Below are positions 1 to 7,346 of a stretch of 64,000 nt of DNA, piece after piece; within the stretch, counting starts at the first letter, position 1; each line of letters starts with the position of its first letter. Location: assembly GCA_050187415.1 (NCBI GenBank), contig JBFWXN010000008.1:1-64000 (forward strand), given 5' to 3'. The translations under genes and the position numbers were made by a program. A model generated the notes under the pieces. That model saw only the letters and a list, made by a program, of their open reading frames with translations, was not told the DNA's origin and made no database searches. Source of the DNA: Ga0077555 sp050187415 (GTDB lineage Bacteria; Pseudomonadota; Alphaproteobacteria; Rhizobiales; Hyphomicrobiaceae).

Positions 1-783
1 ATGCAGTGGTATCTTCGGATGCACGTCGCGCACATGCGTCAGCACGTTGACGACGCCGGCATGCGAGCACGCCGAGAGGATCGCGAGCCCTCGGCCCCGA
101 ACGTGGACGGCGACACAGCGCTCGTCCATCAGCAACTCGTCCGGCTCCCAGGCGTCACCCTCCTCGGTGCGTCGATGCTGCCCCGGCAAGCCCGTCTCGT
201 AGTCCGTTACCCGCGGAATCTCACCGCTGACCCAGACCCATCCGTCGAGGACGAGCCTCGGCTCTCTCGTCGCAATGACGTCGGCGCCGTGTAGGGTCAG
301 CGCTCTCGGTTGCGGCACGTCCTCCATCAGCCGCAGCGAACCGTCTGCAAGCTTCGATGCACGCTGTCTGAACATATCCGGATGCGCGTAGTACGGCACT
401 GCCTTCGGGCCTCCGGCGCCGCGAATGAGATCCAGTGCCCTGAGCATGCCGCCGCCATGGTCCCAGTGACCGTGACTGAGGACAATTGCCCCGACCTTGC
501 CGAGATCCACACCCAACCGCTGCACGTTGCGCGCGAACACCTCTTCGTCCGGCCCGGTATCGAACAGCAGGGTGCGCACATCGCCGCCACGTCGGAGCGT
601 CACGAGGCACGACAGCCCGTGCGCCGCACAACACAGGCATTCGCCAGCTACGAGATTCACGCCCCGTCGTGCCAGCCGCGATAGCTCCGTCTCGACGAAC
701 TTCGGTGTCGACGACAGATTGTCGGTCACATTGTCGACGAGGATCATCACCTCCGCGCTGTCGACCTCGAGCAGACCCGCCAT
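1..783 (-). CDS. MBL-fold metallohydrolase (partial, 3' end outside window)
   Basis: The frame is open from an ATG at 783 to the left edge (261 codons, no stop), so the C-terminus is missing. The protein shows the zinc-binding HxHxDH signature of the metallo-beta-lactamase fold (H104, H106, D108, H109, in SHGHWDHGGG) and a later SACSHAG segment that would give the next zinc-ligand histidine. This arrangement resembles the COG1237 branch, often named dihydropterin-aminobenzene-phosphate synthase-like. The substrate cannot be told from sequence. The gene starts 5 bp after the dehydrogenase gene, with a GGAG-type ribosome site inside the end of that gene, so it is the last visible gene of the 783-3576 operon. 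A hydrolytic step on the same substrate as the upstream dehydrogenases is an inference. Confidence 0.85.
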   Translation of the reverse strand, partial: MAGLLEVDSAEVMILVDNVTDNLSSTPKFVETELSRLARRGVNLVAGECLCCAAHGLSCLVTLRRGGDVRTLLFDTGPDEEVFARNVQRLGVDLGKVGAIVLSHGHWDHGGGMLRALDLIRGAGGPKAVPYYAHPDMFRQRASKLADGSLRLMEDVPQPRALTLHGADVIATREPRLVLDGWVWVSGEIPRVTDYETGLPGQHRRTEEGDAWEPDELLMDERCVAVHVRGRGLAILSACSHAGVVNVLTHVRDVHPKIPLH

Positions 784-788
784 CGCGG

Positions 789-1673
789 TCACTCCTTCTT
801 TTTCGTCAAGGCCCGATAGGTCTCGATCACCTGGCTATCGTCCTCATGCCCGTGCCCCATACCCGATGCCGCGAGGAAAAGCTGATGCGCCGCGGCGGCC
901 AGCGGCAAGGCCATCCTCGCGGCTCTTCCGGAGTCGAGCACCAGCCCCAGATCTTTCACAAAGATGTCGACGGCACTCGTCACCATCGTGTCGTAGTCGA
1001 CCATCCGCGGGCCACGAGCCTTCAGCATCCAGCTTTGAGCCGCCGAGCCCGACAGAACCTCGAGCGCAACTTTGGGATCGATGCCGGCTCGCTCGGCGAA
1101 CGCCAATCCCTCTGCCGCGGCGGCGATATGAACGCCACACAGGAGCTGATTGACGACCTTCATCGCAGCGCCTTGCCCCGGGTGCTCACCAAGATGAAAC
1201 AGGCTGGAGCCCATGGCCGACAGCACGGGCTTTGCCGCTTCGAAAACTGGCTTTTTCCCGGCCGCCATGATCGTCAGCGTGCCGTGAGACGCACCTGCGA
1301 CGCCACCGGAGACAGGCGCATCGATGAACGCGCGCCCCGACTTCTCGACTCGACGCGCAATTGCCTCGACCCGGTCCGGCGCACACGTGGAACACAGAAT
1401 CACCGTCGCATCCGGCTTTGTCGCCTCGAGCGCCAGCTTCTCGAACAGGGCATCCTCGGCCTGATCGGCATTCACCACCATCAGCACGAGCATGTCCGCG
1501 CCACGAGCCGCCTCTTCGGCGCTGGCTGCGCCCACTCCGCCGTGCGCGGCAAGCCGCGCCACCGCCTCGGGATGCAAATCGTAACCCGTCACGCTGTATT
1601 GCTTCTTGGCGAGTGTCTGCGCCATCGCGCCACCCATGGCGCCGAGCCCGATGAAACCGATCCGCCGGTGCAT
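789..1673 (-). CDS. NAD(P)-dependent beta-hydroxyacid dehydrogenase (3-HIBADH family)
   Basis: This 294-residue protein has the full family layout. An N-terminal Rossmann motif (IGFIGLGAMGGAMA, residues 5-18), the substrate-binding DAPVSGG (118-124) and the catalytic lysine in GAAMKVVNQ (K172) are all present. Such enzymes oxidise a beta-hydroxy acid (3-hydroxyisobutyrate, tartronate, L-threonate) with NAD(P). The sequence looks closer to the L-threonate/tartronate type than to true 3-hydroxyisobutyrate dehydrogenase, but this is a judgement by eye. The ATG follows the preceding stop codon directly, and a GGGGAG ribosome site lies in the end of the ketopantoate-reductase-like gene, which indicates co-translation within the operon. 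Confidence 0.9.
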   Translation of the reverse strand: MHRRIGFIGLGAMGGAMAQTLAKKQYSVTGYDLHPEAVARLAAHGGVGAASAEEAARGADMLVLMVVNADQAEDALFEKLALEATKPDATVILCSTCAPDRVEAIARRVEKSGRAFIDAPVSGGVAGASHGTLTIMAAGKKPVFEAAKPVLSAMGSSLFHLGEHPGQGAAMKVVNQLLCGVHIAAAAEGLAFAERAGIDPKVALEVLSGSAAQSWMLKARGPRMVDYDTMVTSAVDIFVKDLGLVLDSGRAARMALPLAAAAHQLFLAASGMGHGHEDDSQVIETYRALTKKKE

Positions 1674-2606
1674 TCAGCTCCCCTTTCCCTTGCCTGCCGC
1701 TTCAATGGCGAGTGCCTGCGTGATGAACGTGTGTGTCGGCGTCGGCACGCCATGCAGCTTGCCGAGCCGTGCGACCGCGCCCGACAGGTAGTTGACCTCG
1801 AGCGGCTTGCCGGCCTTTCGATCGTGCGCCATCGACGAGGTCATGCCGCGTGGATTGCCCTCCACGCCCTTCCAGACCAGTGCGAAGTCGTCGTCCGTCA
1901 GATTGACCCCGGCTGCCTTGCCGACCGCGATCACTTCTTTTACCGCCGCCTCCATCAGCGCCCTGGTACCAGGCGTCTCCCGGATGGGGCCGGCCGTGCT
2001 GCCGGTCAGTGTCGTCAGCCCCGAGAACGGCGCCAGCAACGCAAACTTCATCCAGAGGCCGCGCTGGATATCGCCCGAAAGAATGGCGTCGATCCCCGCC
2101 GCCTTGCACGCCGCATGAAACGCCTCGAGCTTCGGGCTGGCCGCACCGTCGGCCTCACCGAATTCGATGCGAGCGAACGGTCCGCGCTGCTCGATCACGC
2201 CGGGTCGGGGAATATGACTGGCGATCCTCGCCACACCTGGAGCCACGTGTGCGCCCGGCAGCGCTTTGGCGATCAACTCCGGGCCCTCGACACCGTTCTG
2301 GAATGTGATCACGATGGTTTCGGGGCCGACCACCGGGGCTAGGCTGGCGGCCGCGGCTGCGGTATCGCCGAGCTTGGTCGCAAACATCACGATGTCGACT
2401 TTGCCACCAATCTCCGCCGGATCGCCGACGGCTCGCGCTGGCTTCACCGTGAGCTGGCCGAAGTCGCTGTCGAGCATCAGCCCCTCGCGCTGCATGGCCG
2501 CGAGGTGCGCCCCTCGGGCAACGAATGTTACGTCGCTGCCGGCGCCGGCAAGCCGGCCTCCGAAATAGCCGCCGACACCACCAGAGCCCATGACCAGTAT
2601 TTTCAT
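1674..2606 (-). CDS. 2-dehydropantoate 2-reductase (PanE/ApbA) family protein
   Basis: The 310-residue product opens with MKILVMGSGGVGGYFGG, the NADP-binding GxGxxG motif of ketopantoate reductases, and ends with the family ApbA_C domain (SSMAHDRKAGKPLEVN, including the usual glutamate). An upstream extension to 2711 exists but lacks the fold, whereas the ATG at 2606 has GAGGAAG ahead of it. In PanE the segment after the catalytic lysine reads roughly WxKLxxNxxxNxLT. Here it is WMKFALLAPFSGLT, so the lysine is kept but both asparagines are replaced. With a hydroxyacid dehydrogenase and a metallohydrolase next door, a catabolic oxidoreductase role is more likely than pantothenate synthesis (inference). 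Confidence 0.85.
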   Translation of the reverse strand: MKILVMGSGGVGGYFGGRLAGAGSDVTFVARGAHLAAMQREGLMLDSDFGQLTVKPARAVGDPAEIGGKVDIVMFATKLGDTAAAAASLAPVVGPETIVITFQNGVEGPELIAKALPGAHVAPGVARIASHIPRPGVIEQRGPFARIEFGEADGAASPKLEAFHAACKAAGIDAILSGDIQRGLWMKFALLAPFSGLTTLTGSTAGPIRETPGTRALMEAAVKEVIAVGKAAGVNLTDDDFALVWKGVEGNPRGMTSSMAHDRKAGKPLEVNYLSGAVARLGKLHGVPTPTHTFITQALAIEAAGKGKGS

Positions 2607-2637
2607 TACCTTTTTCTTCCTCACGTTCGACGCCCTA

Positions 2638-3576
2638 TCAGGACGACGCCTTCGGGCCCTGTCGGCCCTTTGCAGCAACCGCCTCCGCGAGACGGGCGGG
2701 ACCATCGGCATCCGCCTCCACGTACCAGTCCGCGATCTGGCTCGACGTCACAAAGACCGTATCCGTGCGTTGCGCCAGCAAATCCAGTGCCCTCTCGAGG
2801 TGATATGCGCGGTGCGGCACGCCGACGATGTGCGGATGAAGGCCGAGCGTCACAATCCGCGGACCGCGATCGAGCTCCCGCTCGACAACGGCGAGAGTGG
2901 CTTCCAGCCGTTTGAAAAGCTCGTCGCTGCCATGGCTGTGGACCACCCATGCGGGCACGTCATTGAGTTCGAACGTGTAAGGCAGGCAGAGCAATGGCCC
3001 GTCCGCTGTTGCCATCCATACCGGCAGATCGTCGACAACCCAGTCGTGAAGGAAGTCGACACCGGCCCTCTTCAACAGATCGGGCGTCTCGTACGTCTCG
3101 CCACCGCCCGCACCGAACCAGCCCCGGACCCGCTCGCCGGAAAGCGCCTGCAGCCGGTCAAGGCAACGGCGGATCTCGGCGGCCTCGTCCTCGGACTGCT
3201 TGAGCGATCGCTGGAACCAGCCGTGCCCGACAAGTTCCCAATCCTGTTCCACGACCTTTTGCGCCAACGTCGGATAGACGTCAGCCACCTGCGCGTTCAT
3301 GAACGCTGACGCCTTGATGCCACGTTGCTCCAGCATGTCGAACAGACGCGGCATGCCACAGCGCATACCGTATTCCACCCATGCATAATTCGGCACGTCG
3401 GGCGGATCGATCTTCGCCCCGTGCGGCGCGGGCAAAACGCCCCGCGGTGTAGGCCTATCGAACGGCCAGTATTCGATGTTGACCACCACGTTGACGATCA
3501 GCGGCTTGCCCTTGAGCAGCGGCAGCGGCGGACGCTCGCTCGACATCGCGAACGGAATGCGGGGGTTCGGCCACAT
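2638..3576 (-). CDS. Polysaccharide deacetylase-fold protein (PuuE/allantoinase-like)
   Basis: The roughly 312-residue protein has the NodB-type deacetylase fold in the variant seen in PuuE-like amidohydrolases. It shows IVNVVVNIEYW near the N-terminus instead of the classic TFDDG, then KASAFMNAQVA, WELVGHGWFQRSL with the metal-type histidine, and a C-terminal LGLHPHIVG. The frame stays open to 3666. I chose the ATG at 3576 because AAGGAG lies 9 nt upstream, while the ATG at 3585 abuts that site. It is the first gene of the operon that continues with PanE-like, dehydrogenase and metallohydrolase genes. Substrate is unknown; a C-N bond cleaving role on a small amide is a guess. Confidence 0.85.
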   Translation of the reverse strand: MWPNPRIPFAMSSERPPLPLLKGKPLIVNVVVNIEYWPFDRPTPRGVLPAPHGAKIDPPDVPNYAWVEYGMRCGMPRLFDMLEQRGIKASAFMNAQVADVYPTLAQKVVEQDWELVGHGWFQRSLKQSEDEAAEIRRCLDRLQALSGERVRGWFGAGGGETYETPDLLKRAGVDFLHDWVVDDLPVWMATADGPLLCLPYTFELNDVPAWVVHSHGSDELFKRLEATLAVVERELDRGPRIVTLGLHPHIVGVPHRAYHLERALDLLAQRTDTVFVTSSQIADWYVEADADGPARLAEAVAAKGRQGPKASS

Positions 3577-3861
3577 GGCAGGCATCTCCTTGTCCGCCGA
3601 CGGGCGGACGCGGTCCAAGACCTCGCTCCCGGCGACGAGGCGCATCGCGCGCGTCGCAGGCAGCATAGCGTTTCGCCACGCGCCTTGGAAACCGCCACCG
3701 ACGCCAGCACGATGCCCCTAAAGGCGAGCCGCCCTTTCGGTCGGCCCCCTCGGCACGTGAAGCAACAAAGCAAATGCAGCCGCGCCATGACTCCGACCCG
3801 TAATATTGCTACGGATCAAGCAGCGTACCGCGAGGCATGAAAATCCCGGGAGATGAAGAAA

Positions 3862-4035
3862 ATGGCCTTCCGCAATGGCCGTGGCGGCGGCACAACCAGG
3901 GGTCGGCGCGGGTTGTTGGTGCGATTGGCCCTTGCGGCAGCGATCGCCGCACTGATCTTCGCCCGCTACACCTCGCCTCGCTCGATCTTCAATCCGGTTT
4001 CGAACGCCAACGAGCCCGCTTCTCAGCGCCGTTGA
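3862..4035 (+). CDS. Possible small membrane peptide
   Basis: A 57-codon frame with a GGGAG site 9 nt before the ATG would give a basic N-terminus (GRGGGTTRGRRG) followed by one hydrophobic segment (LLVRLALAAAIAALIF) and a short polar tail. No family is recognised. It lies alone between the divergent deacetylase operon and the tRNA gene, in a stretch of about 700 bp (3577-4287) where I see no other gene. The organisation is compatible with a single-pass peptide, but chance open frames of this size are common at this GC content. Confidence 0.3.
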   Translation: MAFRNGRGGGTTRGRRGLLVRLALAAAIAALIFARYTSPRSIFNPVSNANEPASQRR

Positions 4036-4287
4036 TCGCACTCTCCCGCAGTCCAGCCGGCCGAACCAGATCGCGTGAGAGGCAACTTGCCACCAATCGA
4101 CGCCTTTGTATGAGACACCGCCCGGTGCGTCACCCCGATCGGAGACCGCCGCTCGGGTACCCCGGCTCACATGGGGTCGACACCATGGCAATTCGAGATG
4201 AGTTGCCTCTCGCCGAAGCTCGCGATAGAAGGCGGCTCGCATTGGTTGTCACGTCCATGAAGAGGTGGACCGTTTGGCAATCCGGCA

Positions 4288-4361
4288 GCGGGTGTAGCTC
4301 AATGGTAGAGCAACAGCCTTCCAAGCTGATGACGAGGGTTCGATTCCCTTCACCCGCTCCA
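4288..4361 (+). tRNA. tRNA-Gly(TCC)
   Basis: The cloverleaf can be read directly. Acceptor GCGGGTG pairs with CACCCGC, the D-stem is GCTC/GAGC, the anticodon loop is CTTCCAA with anticodon TCC at 4320-4322, the T-arm is AGGGTTCGATTCCCT, and CCA is encoded at 4359-4361. The last base pair of the anticodon stem is an A-A mismatch. The 3' part from 4317 onwards is repeated perfectly at 5886-5930, so this gene is the attachment site of the small element described below; the integration left the tRNA intact. Confidence 0.95.
4317..4361 (+). repeat. Direct repeat / attachment site, tRNA-proximal copy
   Basis: This is the 45-bp repeat copy that completes the functional tRNA-Gly. It runs from the anticodon loop to the encoded CCA and is identical to 5886-5930; the base before (G against A) and the base after (T against A) differ, which fixes the boundaries. 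Confidence 0.95.
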
Positions 4362-4499
4362 TAACTTGCTGAAAAATAACGATATATTTTAATCCGTTAT
4401 CGTCTTTTCCACCGTCATCAGCCTTGATCGCACTGCAATCGGTTCTTTCCTCTTGCCATTGATACCACTTACCTTTCTGCACCAAGCGAACCGCCAGAA

Positions 4500-4516
4500 C
4501 TGCAAAATTACTGCAA
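4500..4516 (+). repeat. Left paired CTGCAA box (putative arm-type site)
   Basis: The sequence reads CTGCAA-N5-CTGCAA and is preceded by GAA. The same arrangement and orientation occur at 5805-5821 near the other end of the element. A further single CTGCAA lies at 4433-4438. Recombinase binding is inferred from position and repetition only. Confidence 0.6.
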
Positions 4517-4555
4517 GGAATTGCGCAATTCGTCAGCTTGCGGATTTCTGTATGT

Positions 4556-4813
4556 ATGATTGAATGTCAGTACGTGTTCAGAGACCGAGTTACAAAACAT
4601 CTCCGCGACAACGGCGTTGAGATCAGGCGGGTCCTCGCTGAGAGCGACACCTCTCTGGTTTACTTCCTCACGCGCGACGACGCGGAGAGAATGCAGAGAA
4701 ATCTGTTTTCCCATCAGCTCGACCTGGACGCCTTAATAAGCCCCGCTCTTGACCAAGGAGAAAATGCTCTGAGGTTCGAGGCGGTAACATTCAAAATTCA
4801 TGAGAGCCATTAA
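4556..4813 (+). CDS. Hypothetical protein of the tRNA-Gly element
   Basis: This reading frame encodes about 85 residues from an ATG at 4556; a TTG at 4538 in the same frame would add six. The protein is mixed alpha/beta and charged (CQYVFRDRVTKHLRDNGVEI, then FLTRDDAERMQRNLF). I recognise no family and see neither a signal peptide nor a membrane segment. The end overlaps the start of the YopX-like gene by 14 bp, so the two are probably translated together. No convincing ribosome site precedes either start. Confidence 0.55.
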   Translation: MIECQYVFRDRVTKHLRDNGVEIRRVLAESDTSLVYFLTRDDAERMQRNLFSHQLDLDALISPALDQGENALRFEAVTFKIHESH

Positions 4814-5237
4814 ACTGAGAGCATGGGACCAGGATCACAAGCGATTTGTCCCAGCCGATCAGATAATAAGCCGCCTCCCAATGTCAGAAGACGGAGAACT
4901 CCAGACCGTTGCGCCGTGGTATATCCTTATGCAGTACACGGGCCTTAGAGATAAAAATGGTAAGGAAATCTATGAGGGCGATATCCTCTGCTACGACAAC
5001 TCTAACGAAGGTGAGCCGTTTGGTGATAACCCGACACCTCCCGAACCCCATAGTGATCTTGGCGTTGTAGATTTCCGCAGTGGATGTTTTGATGTTGATA
5101 CCTCCCTAGTTAAGGGAAATCGGACCTCCTCGTGGTTTTGTTTTATCAACGAAAATATCCCCGAATGGGAACAGCACGAAGTCATCGGCAACATTCACGA
5201 AAACCCCGAGCTGTTAGATGCCAACCGAGAGCTTTGA
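4800..5237 (+). CDS. YopX-family protein
   Basis: The 145-residue protein carries the hallmarks of the YopX family, found mainly in phages and integrated elements: an N-terminal IKLRAWDQDHKRFV, the central LMQYTGLRDKNGKEIYEGDI (about residues 43-62) and a C-terminal EVIGNIHENPELL. The function of YopX proteins is not established. Its presence supports a phage or satellite origin of this insertion. The gene overlaps its upstream neighbour by 14 bp and its downstream neighbour by 20 bp, forming one compact transcript. Confidence 0.85.
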   Translation: MRAIKLRAWDQDHKRFVPADQIISRLPMSEDGELQTVAPWYILMQYTGLRDKNGKEIYEGDILCYDNSNEGEPFGDNPTPPEPHSDLGVVDFRSGCFDVDTSLVKGNRTSSWFCFINENIPEWEQHEVIGNIHENPELLDANREL

Positions 5238-5754
5238 CGAGTTCAAACGCCGGAACCCTCACTTAGATAGCGTTTGGCCGTTTCTAGACCTGTTACGCAA
5301 AGAGAGCGACCGTGGCTCTGTTCTGATTTCAGCAGGCTTCTTGGAGCAACAGCTCCGAGACGTTCTCGCCGCCGTCATGCAGGACGTACCCGCTGCAACC
5401 GGCCTTCTCGATGGAGCCAACGCTCCACTCGGCACCTTCAGCGCCCGCATCGCCGCCTGCTACGCACTCGCTCTCATCTCCGAGAGCGAGCACCACGACT
5501 TGAACCAGTTGCGGCGTATCCGCAATGCATTCGCACACGACATCCACACGACCTTCGACGCTCAAAGTGTGAAGGACAGATGCGCCACGTTGAAGCTCAA
5601 GGCGCACGACTACGACAGTGCCGAACTAGGCGAAGTTCGCATGACACCACAGGGGCAGTTCCAGACAGCCGCCGTCGCTCTCATCATGAACCTAGTCAAC
5701 CGTCCGCACTATGCGGTCAAGGAACGTCGCACTCCGAAGCAATGGCCCTACTAA
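5218..5754 (+). CDS. MtlR/HEPN-like protein
   Basis: The 178-residue protein resembles the MtlR (mannitol operon repressor) family: GFLEQQLRDVLAAVM (40-54), the LLDGANAPLGTFSARI block (63-78) and IRRIRNAFAH-like helix. The stretch R102-N-A-F-A-H107 fits the R-x4-H motif that defines HEPN ribonuclease active sites. MtlR proteins are all-helical and lack a DNA-binding domain. Being inside a mobile element next to a YopX gene and far from any mannitol gene, it is more likely an element function such as RNA cleavage in phage conflict than a sugar regulator (inference). No partner antitoxin is obvious, although the two small upstream genes are candidates. Confidence 0.75.
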   Translation: MPTESFDEFKRRNPHLDSVWPFLDLLRKESDRGSVLISAGFLEQQLRDVLAAVMQDVPAATGLLDGANAPLGTFSARIAACYALALISESEHHDLNQLRRIRNAFAHDIHTTFDAQSVKDRCATLKLKAHDYDSAELGEVRMTPQGQFQTAAVALIMNLVNRPHYAVKERRTPKQWPY

Positions 5755-5804
5755 CGCCTCATACGCCCTCACAGAACATCATGCGAACACAGGCCGAAAT
5801 CGAA

Positions 5805-5821
5805 CTGCAAACGGACTGCAA
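5805..5821 (+). repeat. Right paired CTGCAA box (putative arm-type site)
   Basis: CTGCAA-N5-CTGCAA preceded by GAA, in the same orientation as the left copy, 64 bp before the distal 45-bp repeat. The spacer sequence differs from the left copy (ACGGA against AATTA), so the boxes rather than a recent duplication are what is shared. Confidence 0.6.
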
Positions 5822-5885
5822 AGTTACCGAAGACGACAGCCCAAACCATTGATATAAAATACAATAATCGGCTCGCGACAACCAA

Positions 5886-5930
5886 CCTTCCAAGCTGATG
5901 ACGAGGGTTCGATTCCCTTCACCCGCTCCA
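5886..5930 (+). repeat. Direct repeat / attachment site, distal copy
   Basis: A perfect copy of 4317-4361 without the 5' half of the tRNA. It is the displaced original 3' end of tRNA-Gly and marks the right boundary of the element. Confidence 0.95.
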
Positions 5931-6018
5931 ACAAAATCAAGCACCTATAGAAAACCACGGTTCAATAAAATCGCCCAGCCAACTGATAGCTGACTTTTGC
6001 GATGCTGAACGGTAAGCA

Positions 6019-7332
6019 TCAAGCGAGGGGGCGCGCGAGACCATAGTGATCGCGGAGGGTCGTTCCCGCGTATTCTGTCCGGAAGCGTCCGCGCCTCTGG
6101 AGTAGCGGCACGACTTCGCCCGCAAACACTTCGAGCATATTTGGCAGCAAGGGAGGCATCACGTTGAAGCCGTCGGCAGCGCGGCTATCAACCCAATCCT
6201 CGATCAGGTCGGCAACCTGCTCGGGCGTTCCGGCAAAGACGAAGTGGCCGCGCGCCCCGGCGAGCCTGGCGAGAAGCTGGCGGAGCGTGAGAGCTTCCCC
6301 GCGCACGGCGCTGACGATGAGTTCCGACCGGCTGCGGGCAGCCTCGTTCCTTTCGGGGTCAGGAAAATCCCCGGGCTTTAGGGGACGATCGAAAGGAAGA
6401 TGCGAGAAATCGTGGCCGCCGAAATGATCCGACAGGCGTTTGCGGCCGACCTCGAGGTCGCAGAGCTCGTCGAGCTCGCGTGCCATCCTGCGGGCTTCGA
6501 CCTCCGTGCCTGCGATCATCGCTGAGAGCCCAGGGAGAACGAGAACCTGATCGGCCCGCCGACCCGCAGCGATGGCCCGCGACTTCAGGTCGTCGTAGAA
6601 TGCAATGGCTGTTTCCTTCTTGAGATGGGCCGTGAACACCGCCTCGGCGTGGCGCGCCGCAAAGCCGATGCCGGCATCGGACGATCCGGCTTGCACGAGT
6701 ACGGGGCGTCCCTGTGGGCAGCGTGGCAGATTAAGAGGCCCCGCCACACGATAGCGCTCGCTCTCGAAATTGATCGGACGGATGCGGTCCTTTCGCGCGT
6801 ACCCACCGCTCGCCCGATCGTCGAGGACGGCATCATCGCTCCAGCTATCCCAGAGCGCCTTGCAGATCGTCACGAACTCCTCGCCGCGGTCATATCGCTC
6901 GGCATGAGTGGGGCGTCCGATGGTGCCGAAGTTGCGACCGGCCGCGGGCATGAAGGACGTGACAATATTCCATGCTGCTCGACCACCACTCACGTGGTCG
7001 ATCGAAGCGAATTGGCGGGAAAGATTGAAGGGTTCGGTGTAGGTCGTCGATGCGGTGGCGATGAGGCCGATGCGGCTGGTCACCATGGCCAGCGCAGCCA
7101 GCGTCGTCACCGGCTCGAGCCAGCAGCGCGCCGCTCTGTCGATATCGTCGGGGACCGCAAGGAGATCGGCGAGAAAGACCGAATCGAACCGTGCCGCCTC
7201 CGCCTTTTGTGCGCAATCGACATAGTAGCGGATGTCGGTGAGTGGCAGCGGCGAGGCACTGGTCGAGCGCCAAGCGGCCTCATGATGGCCGCGGCTGTGG
7301 ATGAAAAGGTTGAGGTGAATCTCGCGGCCCAT
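6019..7332 (-). CDS. FMN-dependent LLM-class monooxygenase (NtaA/SnaA/DszA family)
   Basis: The 437-residue protein matches the long-chain nitrilotriacetate-monooxygenase-A type of bacterial luciferase-like enzymes: an N-terminal LNLFIHSRGHHEAAWR, the central ISRQFASIDHVSGGRAAWN-like block (here LSRQFASIDHVSGGR), then VTS and NFG segments that bind the substrate and flavin, and a C-terminal DGFNVMPP. These enzymes use FMNH2 from a separate reductase and O2 to attack C-N or C-S bonds. It is the last gene of the selenoprotein operon, 14 bp after the enoyl-CoA hydratase gene. The substrate is not evident; no flavin reductase is encoded in the operon. Confidence 0.9.
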   Translation of the reverse strand: MGREIHLNLFIHSRGHHEAAWRSTSASPLPLTDIRYYVDCAQKAEAARFDSVFLADLLAVPDDIDRAARCWLEPVTTLAALAMVTSRIGLIATASTTYTEPFNLSRQFASIDHVSGGRAAWNIVTSFMPAAGRNFGTIGRPTHAERYDRGEEFVTICKALWDSWSDDAVLDDRASGGYARKDRIRPINFESERYRVAGPLNLPRCPQGRPVLVQAGSSDAGIGFAARHAEAVFTAHLKKETAIAFYDDLKSRAIAAGRRADQVLVLPGLSAMIAGTEVEARRMARELDELCDLEVGRKRLSDHFGGHDFSHLPFDRPLKPGDFPDPERNEAARSRSELIVSAVRGEALTLRQLLARLAGARGHFVFAGTPEQVADLIEDWVDSRAADGFNVMPPLLPNMLEVFAGEVVPLLQRRGRFRTEYAGTTLRDHYGLARPLA

Positions 7333-7346
7333 TCTGCGCTCCAGTC

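Larger units (their letters stand above)
4317..5930 (+). mobile_element. Integrase-less 1.57-kb element integrated in tRNA-Gly
   Basis: The segment is bounded by two perfect 45-bp copies of the tRNA-Gly 3' part (4317-4361 and 5886-5930), the usual outcome of tyrosine-recombinase integration. The repeats start at the anticodon loop, the classic crossover position. The unit length is 1569 bp. It contains three short overlapping plus-strand genes (unknown, YopX-like, MtlR/HEPN-like), is visibly more AT-rich at its left end than its surroundings, and carries no integrase. Paired CTGCAA boxes with identical 5-nt spacing at both ends (4500-4516, 5805-5821) look like arm-type recombinase sites. It may be a satellite moved by another element's integrase or a deletion remnant of a larger island. 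Confidence 0.85.

Noticed and set aside
486..2342. 618-codon plus-strand open frame
   Set aside because: It lies antisense to three convincing minus-strand genes, is rich in Arg/Pro/His as expected of a GC-rich shadow frame, and has no domain.
4249..4485. Minus-strand frame containing GIEPSSSAWKAVALPLSYT
   Set aside because: It reads antisense through the tRNA-Gly gene; this peptide is a well-known spurious translation of tRNA sequence.
5759..5944. Minus-strand frame containing GAGEGNRTLVISLEGW
   Set aside because: It is antisense to the distal 45-bp tRNA repeat, with a GTG start outside it; the same type of spurious tRNA-derived peptide.
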